The notes below the pieces were generated by a model, which did no database searches, was not told where the DNA came from, and was given only the letters and a program-made list of their open reading frames with translations. DNA of 64,000 nucleotides, taken from assembly GCF_024713975.1 (NCBI RefSeq), contig NC_091093.1, positions 1,612,001-1,676,000 on the forward strand, read 5' to 3'. Shown here one piece after another: positions 58,976 to 64,000 of this stretch (its first letter is position 1; every line of letters begins with the position of its first letter). A program made the position numbers and the translations under genes. Source of the stretch: Paralichthys olivaceus (taxonomy: Eukaryota > Chordata > Actinopteri > Pleuronectiformes > Paralichthyidae).

Positions 58976-59971
58976 AGCATGAAATTCAGTAATTTGGTAT
59001 GTGGGATAAATACTATTCGGTATAATGACGTTGCAACCAAGGCCATGTAATAGCTAAACACACAAGGCCAAAATTCAAAACATTATCTACCAGGTAGTAG
59101 AGGTAGTAAAGCTTCCCCCTCTATCCAGTGTAATAGTCTATCTGTTAATCCATTTAATAACTTTGTCTTCAGCTATTGCTCACAGATATTTTTTTTACAT
59201 TTTTTATAAATGATGGTGTAGTCAACTTCAAGCAACAGGTGAACCAGCTCTTGTCAGAAAATGAATGTACCAAATATGCACAGCTGGGACCAGGAACTTG
59301 TGCACCATTAGGTATCAGATCTGACTAGTTAAAATGTAAACAATAACAGTGTAAAGACTATTAATTATTATTGATAAAAGTAACAATTCATATAATAATT
59401 AATTACTGAAATATTGTTATTAATAATAGTAATAATGGTAAAAGTTGTTGTCCTGAGGTTCCGGGGCCAAAGATATCTGAAATGAGAGTGAAAAAGAGAG
59501 AGAGTGAGAATATTGGAGTACAAAGTGAAATAATCATTAACATGTATTAAAATAAATAAATGAATGAATGTGCTTAAGCACTTAATTCATGTCAGTTTCT
59601 TTACCCTATTGTTAGCATCAGAGCGTTCAGTTCCGCTTGTGATGTGTAGTGTGATATGTAGAACAGAGGACATTCTGTCTCAGGTTTATAGATACACCAT
59701 GCATGCAGGGTGGTTTCAATATAAAGCATGGGGCTTGATTCAGAAGGCTCAAGTGGTGTATAATGATTCACTTCCTCAGGAATCTTGATGCATGGCGTCC
59801 AATGAATAAGCCTGTATATGTCAGATTGCATGGTGTGGAACACCTTTATCATGTTCTGCAGCACATTTGTCTGTCACTGGCAACGATATATTCTCACATT
59901 TTTGAATGTGACAATTTGTTAGGTTAGAAATTCATGATTACAACTTTATTTCTTTTTCATCCTGGGTTTAA

Positions 59972-61516
59972 CCCTAGAACACTAACGTTAAAATAAGTAA
60001 CACCATCACTAACGTCGGGTATATTTTACCCAATATAATGTGTACAACACTGTATGCCAAATTGTAGTACTCTTCTTTAATTTCCCAATATACAATATCA
60101 CATAAAATTAAAAAAAAGGTACCATGGGGGACGCTATAAAAAGGCAGCTAAATTATTGAAAAATCAGATAATCCTTAACGAGAAATTTCCAAACAAAAAA
60201 ATAATTGAGCTGGGAACTTGTATTTCGGTCCACCCATTCCTGGGACATGTGAGCCTTGTCTGGTGAAGGCGTAGTCTTCTTTCATCACTGACAACTGTGG
60301 GAGAGATAGACAAAAAATAGCATTTTTTGAGAGGGGAAAAATTACCAACATTTTTTGACTATATGAATTTCCATTAAGTGATATTTATTCATAGCCATTA
60401 TACTAATTAAGGATTACATGCAAATTCTGGGACAACTCTAACTTACCTTATGCCTTACATGCAGTCGGTACAGGCAGGGTAGTAATGGCGAGGACACACT
60501 GGTTGATGGCAGACATGACACCTGTGTCGTGTCTTCCTGTCCGAGCCTGTGGGGCAGTCAGCACACCTCACTAACACTCCGCTTTCTTCTGCTGCCATTG
60601 GTCCAACCTCGCCAGCAGGAGTGCCAGTTGTAGGGATGTTGCACGGGCTGCAGATGAGGATTCTGAGCTGACGTGACAGACTTAAAGAGGGGAGCCTTGG
60701 CTTGATGAGTGCCATTGCCGTAGTGAGCACACATCTGGTCGAAAGTATCAACACCTCCCTTCGTTTGGTTGTAAAATTCAATCACTTCAGGCTTGTGAGT
60801 GGGTCCAATACTTGGTTGTGTGTGCATGGATGACAAGAGTAGGACAAGCTTCTTTTTTGAAGCTGTGTCAGGGAGGAAGGACACCAAAGTTAGTTGCACT
60901 GGAGCCTGGCGTGCGATTTTCTTTATCTTTCATCACATGTGGGATCTCTCTTTTTGCTTTCACCGTCCCCACATGGGTCATGCCAAAGTTCTCCAGCAGG
61001 TCAATCGCCAGTGGCACAGAGGTGAAGCAATTATCAGTGGTCACATTCCTGTTTGTCTGGTGATATTGCTTTGTCAGCTCCTTGGTGAAATAATGGCCAA
61101 GACTTTGACCACCCTGTGGTTGCTACATGTTACTGACTCGTTAGCATGCCAGAGTAACCAAGCCTGTGACAGGATGTCAGCTGTGGATGAAATGGGGCAG
61201 AGAATGTGGACGGCCTGAATGTTGTTTCCCTTGAAAAGTGCAAAGAGCGTCTGATTTAAACACACAAACACTAACATCGGGTAAATTCCACCCATAAAAT
61301 ATGTTACTCTCTATCACTAACGTCGGGTGAAAATCACCCGAACGCATGCCTCTTGAAAAAACCATAGATGGGAGGAGAGAAACAAACATACCATTAATGA
61401 CATCAGTGAGCAGCATGAAGCTACCCAAGGACCCATGCAACTCAGACAGCAGCAACACAATGAAAATCACATGACAAGAATCATGTGGGTGAATATCACC
61501 CGACGTTAGTGTTCTA
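59972..61516 (-). mobile_element. piggyBac element, decayed
   Basis: Left edge CCCTAGAACACTAACG directly follows the target site TTAA (59968-59971). The right edge ends CGTTAGTGTTCTA (61504-61516), the complement of the left edge without its outer CCC, and the flanking TTAA there has mutated. The module CACTAACGTCGGGT or its complement occurs near both ends and again at about 61265 and 61315. A transposase remnant lies between on the minus strand. Confidence 0.85.
60455..61100 (-). pseudogene. piggyBac transposase C-terminal relic
   Basis: Minus-strand blocks in order are a DNCFTSVPLAIDLLENFGM segment (about 61040-60980), TVKAKREIPHVMKDKENRTP, LVLLLSSMH, KPEVIEFYNQTKGGVDTFDQ (about 60790-60730), and the C-terminal cysteine finger with HRCHVCHQPVCPRHY and CTDCM ending at 60455. 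The first block carries one catalytic-type Asp of the piggyBac DDE/D domain, and the KGGVDTFD block carries another. The N-terminal half, including the first catalytic Asp, is absent and frames shift, so there is no active enzyme. Confidence 0.85.
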
Positions 61517-63319
61517 CACGTTTTCAGCAAAACAATATAGTGGTCCTCCACTGTCTTCTCTCTGCTCAAGTAGTAAGGAGTGAGTGTGGATGAAGTGTGT
61601 GCTTCAGTGAGGCTTGTGGTGAATTCAAGCTGGGTAGGTCAGCGTGAAAATCAATGAATGCCAGATGCTCAATGACCTAAAACTTAATCAGAAACACATG
61701 TCTGCAGAGGTGTGTCTCTGTGCTGTTTCTTGTCCTCTTCACACCCAGATTGCATGAGATACATTAGGTTCAGCACTTTGTAATTTTATAACTGTTTCAG
61801 TTTGTCTTTGCTAAATATTTTAATCCAAAACATTTTTAGATTGCATGTGCATTGGTGACAAAAGTTTGGTTAAAGGTTGGGTTAGGTTTATGCTTCAGTA
61901 CAGAGCAAACTTCCTGTGTGAGTTTAAAATTGGATCCTCTTAACTTACGACATGATATCATAGTGCTGAGCTATAGCAGTCAGCTGAGCCTTCAATGGTG
62001 GAAACTCACTGCCGCTCTGTTCAAGTGTGTGGTCATCACTGCTCTTTACCAAAGTCTTTCATTAAGCCTCATGCGAATCATCCACATCCATCCAATCAGG
62101 AGGAGACCTATCAATCTCAATGCACAGATCCTCTCCTGAAAAGAGCACATACTCACACCAAAATATAGACACCCAAATTAACAAAAATCACTCAACTAGG
62201 GCTTTAACATCACCCATGTCACATGCATGCCAAGGTCATTCTGTACCTGAGGATGTTTCTTTGGACTCCACAGTGATGCTGCTTTGTCTCTCGGTAGATA
62301 ATTTGGTGACACTATCACTCTATCATAAAGTAGTTTGTTATTTATAAAGGAGTTTCTAGTGTAGGTTGACACAGTTTTTACTTCACATATCAGCTAAATA
62401 TGTGTGGTATGATGAGACAAGTCTTCATGACGGAGGTTGGCAGCTTTAGTTTTGGCTGTGTAGATCCACAGGTACAGTGGATTACAATTGAGACCCTGTT
62501 TATTTATTTATACACACCATCTCTTCTAATAATGTTTTAAGCATGGCATTGTATACACAGTTTCATTTAATTTACTTTTCTTTTCACATGTAGTGCTACA
62601 TTAGCTTATGAGTATGAGCTTATGCTCACACTAATTTAAATATAAGCTTTGCTTTTGCTCATAGGTTGGTGATGGGAGTGTTATGACCACACTGACAAGG
62701 ACCAGCAGAAATGATTTGTCAGAGAGCTACATGTGTTTTTTCTGTATAACCAGTTGGTGATATTCACATTTTTACCAGGGCAGACAGTCCAATACCGTCC
62801 CACTCCTGTTGTCATATTTTGCCATTGTAATGAAATGTCTCTGATCTCCCAGTTTTTTTGCCAAGCAGGGTACTGACAGCACAAACTGTGCTTTGTCTAA
62901 AAAAAAAAAAGTAGTGAACACTAATAGTGATGGAGATACATATCATGTAGGCAGCTAATGTGCAGAGCAGAGCACAAATAGATGTAATGGATGCTAGTGA
63001 GAAGAGATGTGTCAGAGGCAGAAATGAAAATGTCTCATAAGAAGTGAGAGCTGCTGTCAGTAAAAGGTCCCAGGCCAACTTCTCTAACTAACTAACTATT
63101 TTTGCACTGACACCACAGTTTAAGCAAGGTCTTTTTTTTCTCATTTGCTGCATAGCCTCAATGTGAGTTTAAAAGTGGTCTCACTTTTACATTTATTTTT
63201 AGTCCTGGACTAAAGGTCTTAGCAACCAGTGCTTAAAATATAAGAAATAGTTCATCATATGTTGAGCTGTTAATTACTGTCAAATCTGCCTTGGGGATAT
63301 GACACACATTTATTAAATA
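61517..63319. other. Spacer, no gene seen
   Basis: AT-rich, no recognised exon. A 12-bp A run lies at about 62900. Confidence 0.5.
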
Positions 63320-63440
63320 TTCAATGTAATTTATTTGCAAAGCACTACATTAGAACATACGTTACCTCAAGGCACTTTACATAGTTAGGCCAAGTTCTTA
63401 CATTATTATAGAGAAATAGAAAGCACTTGGCTGCCTAACA
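63320..63440 (-). mobile_element. Rex1-like LINE 3' tail
   Basis: On the + strand, ATTTATTTGCAAAGCACTAC then CTCAAGGCACTTTACATAG matches, with changes, the tail of the LINE inserted at 35853 (TTTGTATAGCGCC ... CTCAAGGCACTTTACATAG). Confidence 0.6.
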
Positions 63441-63519
63441 TGTGGAATCAAAACTGCTCTGACCAGTTTCAAATGACCTTTAAAACTTAAAAACAGGAAG
63501 AGATCATGAGCTTATATAT

Positions 63520-63675
63520 ATGCTCCCCTTGGCACCTCTCAAGTGTCTTGCTGAAATAAAGCACTGGATGACAAACAACTCTCTCCCTCTAAACCTGTCA
63601 AAATCTGATGTAATTGTCTTTGGTCTTACCTCTAGCATGGATGATATCATGGCAAACTTTGGTGAACTAGCACCA
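63520..63675 (+). pseudogene. LINE reverse-transcriptase fragment
   Basis: A short + strand block reads CLAEIKHWMTNNSLPLNLSK followed by SDVIVFG, the conserved region just after the YADD box in Rex1/CR1/L2-type LINEs. It is cut on the right by the TTAA-flanked element at 63677. Confidence 0.7.
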
Positions 63676-63676
63676 T

Positions 63677-64000
63677 TTAAAGGTGCAGTGTGTAGAATTT
63701 AGTGATATCGAGTGTTGAAATTGCATGTTGCAGCTGAACACCTCTCACCTCACCCTCCATCACTTGCTTGCGTTAGATCTCCCATTTATCCGTTAAATGA
63801 AAAATAACCTGTGGTAGACTTCACTTGTCCTAAAAACTCAAAAGGTGTTTAGTTTGTACAGTCTGGACTACTGTAAAAAATATGGCAGCCTCCGTAGAGC
63901 CTGTTACGCCTGGCTCTGAGGCTGCAACAACACATAGACAAGGCAGCGTGATGTAGCGAATTACAATTTGCTTTATTGATTTAACATAAACGGAACTGAG
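63677..64000 (+). mobile_element. TTAA-edged MITE, runs off the window
   Basis: Begins TTAAAGGTGCAGTGTGTAG and continues with CAACACCTCTCACCTCACCC-like and AACTCAAAAGGTGTTTAGTT words recognised, from memory, as a frequent percomorph fish repeat. The other end lies beyond the window. Confidence 0.55.

Noticed and set aside
54111..64000. lto1 or ccnd1 exons expected by synteny
   Set aside because: No block resembling either protein was found in any frame by eye.
1..64000. CRISPR arrays, operons, phage or bacterial-type defence systems
   Set aside because: Spliced vertebrate genes and fish transposons throughout; no spaced direct-repeat array or prokaryotic gene layout.

Overview
This is a piece of a ray-finned (teleost) fish nuclear genome. 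The evidence is AT-rich intergenic DNA, spliced vertebrate genes with GT-AG introns, CA/GT microsatellites, and a dense load of fish-type mobile elements (Rex1/CR1/L2-like and L1-Tx1-like LINEs, a tRNA-headed SINE, BEL/Pao and Ty3/Gypsy LTR elements, hAT, piggyBac and TTAA-flanked MITEs). The species cannot be named from the sequence alone.

Three complete protein-coding genes are recognised, all on the + strand: fgf3 (9772-11579), fgf4 (17155-20735) and fgf19 (44116-47921). This is the vertebrate FGF19-FGF4-FGF3 cluster. Each gene has three coding exons, a middle exon of exactly 104 bp and the same intron phases (1, then 0). They encode secreted signals: Fgf3 and Fgf4 are heparin-binding paracrine ligands of embryonic patterning, and Fgf19 is an endocrine-type ligand.

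Layout: 1-9.3 kb is gene-free DNA upstream of fgf3 with a retroelement relic, a small MITE and an hAT element with perfect 8-bp target-site duplications. 9.3-12.2 kb is fgf3. 12.2-16.9 kb is a spacer with one SINE. 16.95-21.7 kb is fgf4; its first intron holds a phase-compatible two-exon reading frame on the opposite strand. 21.7-44 kb is a spacer, of which roughly 25.7-42 kb is a nest of decayed retroelements (Gypsy, L1 ORF1, CR1/L2, BEL/Pao interrupted by a LINE, L2 tail, SINEs). 44-48.3 kb is fgf19. 48.3-53.3 kb holds a LINE tail, a 745-bp TTAA-flanked MITE and two LINE fragments. 53.6-54.1 kb is a CpG-bearing promoter-like patch with no recognised downstream exon. 54.1-64 kb is otherwise gene-free, with an inverted L1-Tx1 relic, a decayed piggyBac element, another LINE fragment and the start of a further MITE.

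No complete new multi-gene system was found. The items most worth following up are the antisense exon pair inside fgf4 intron 1, the upstream reading frame that overlaps the fgf3 start codon, a near-perfect 50-nt hairpin at 32.4 kb, an unidentified 83-codon ORF with CCAAT/TATA-like upstream motifs at 41.2-41.6 kb, and the orphan promoter-like patch at 53.6-54.1 kb. Splice sites, start codons and repeat family names were assigned by eye; no database search was run.
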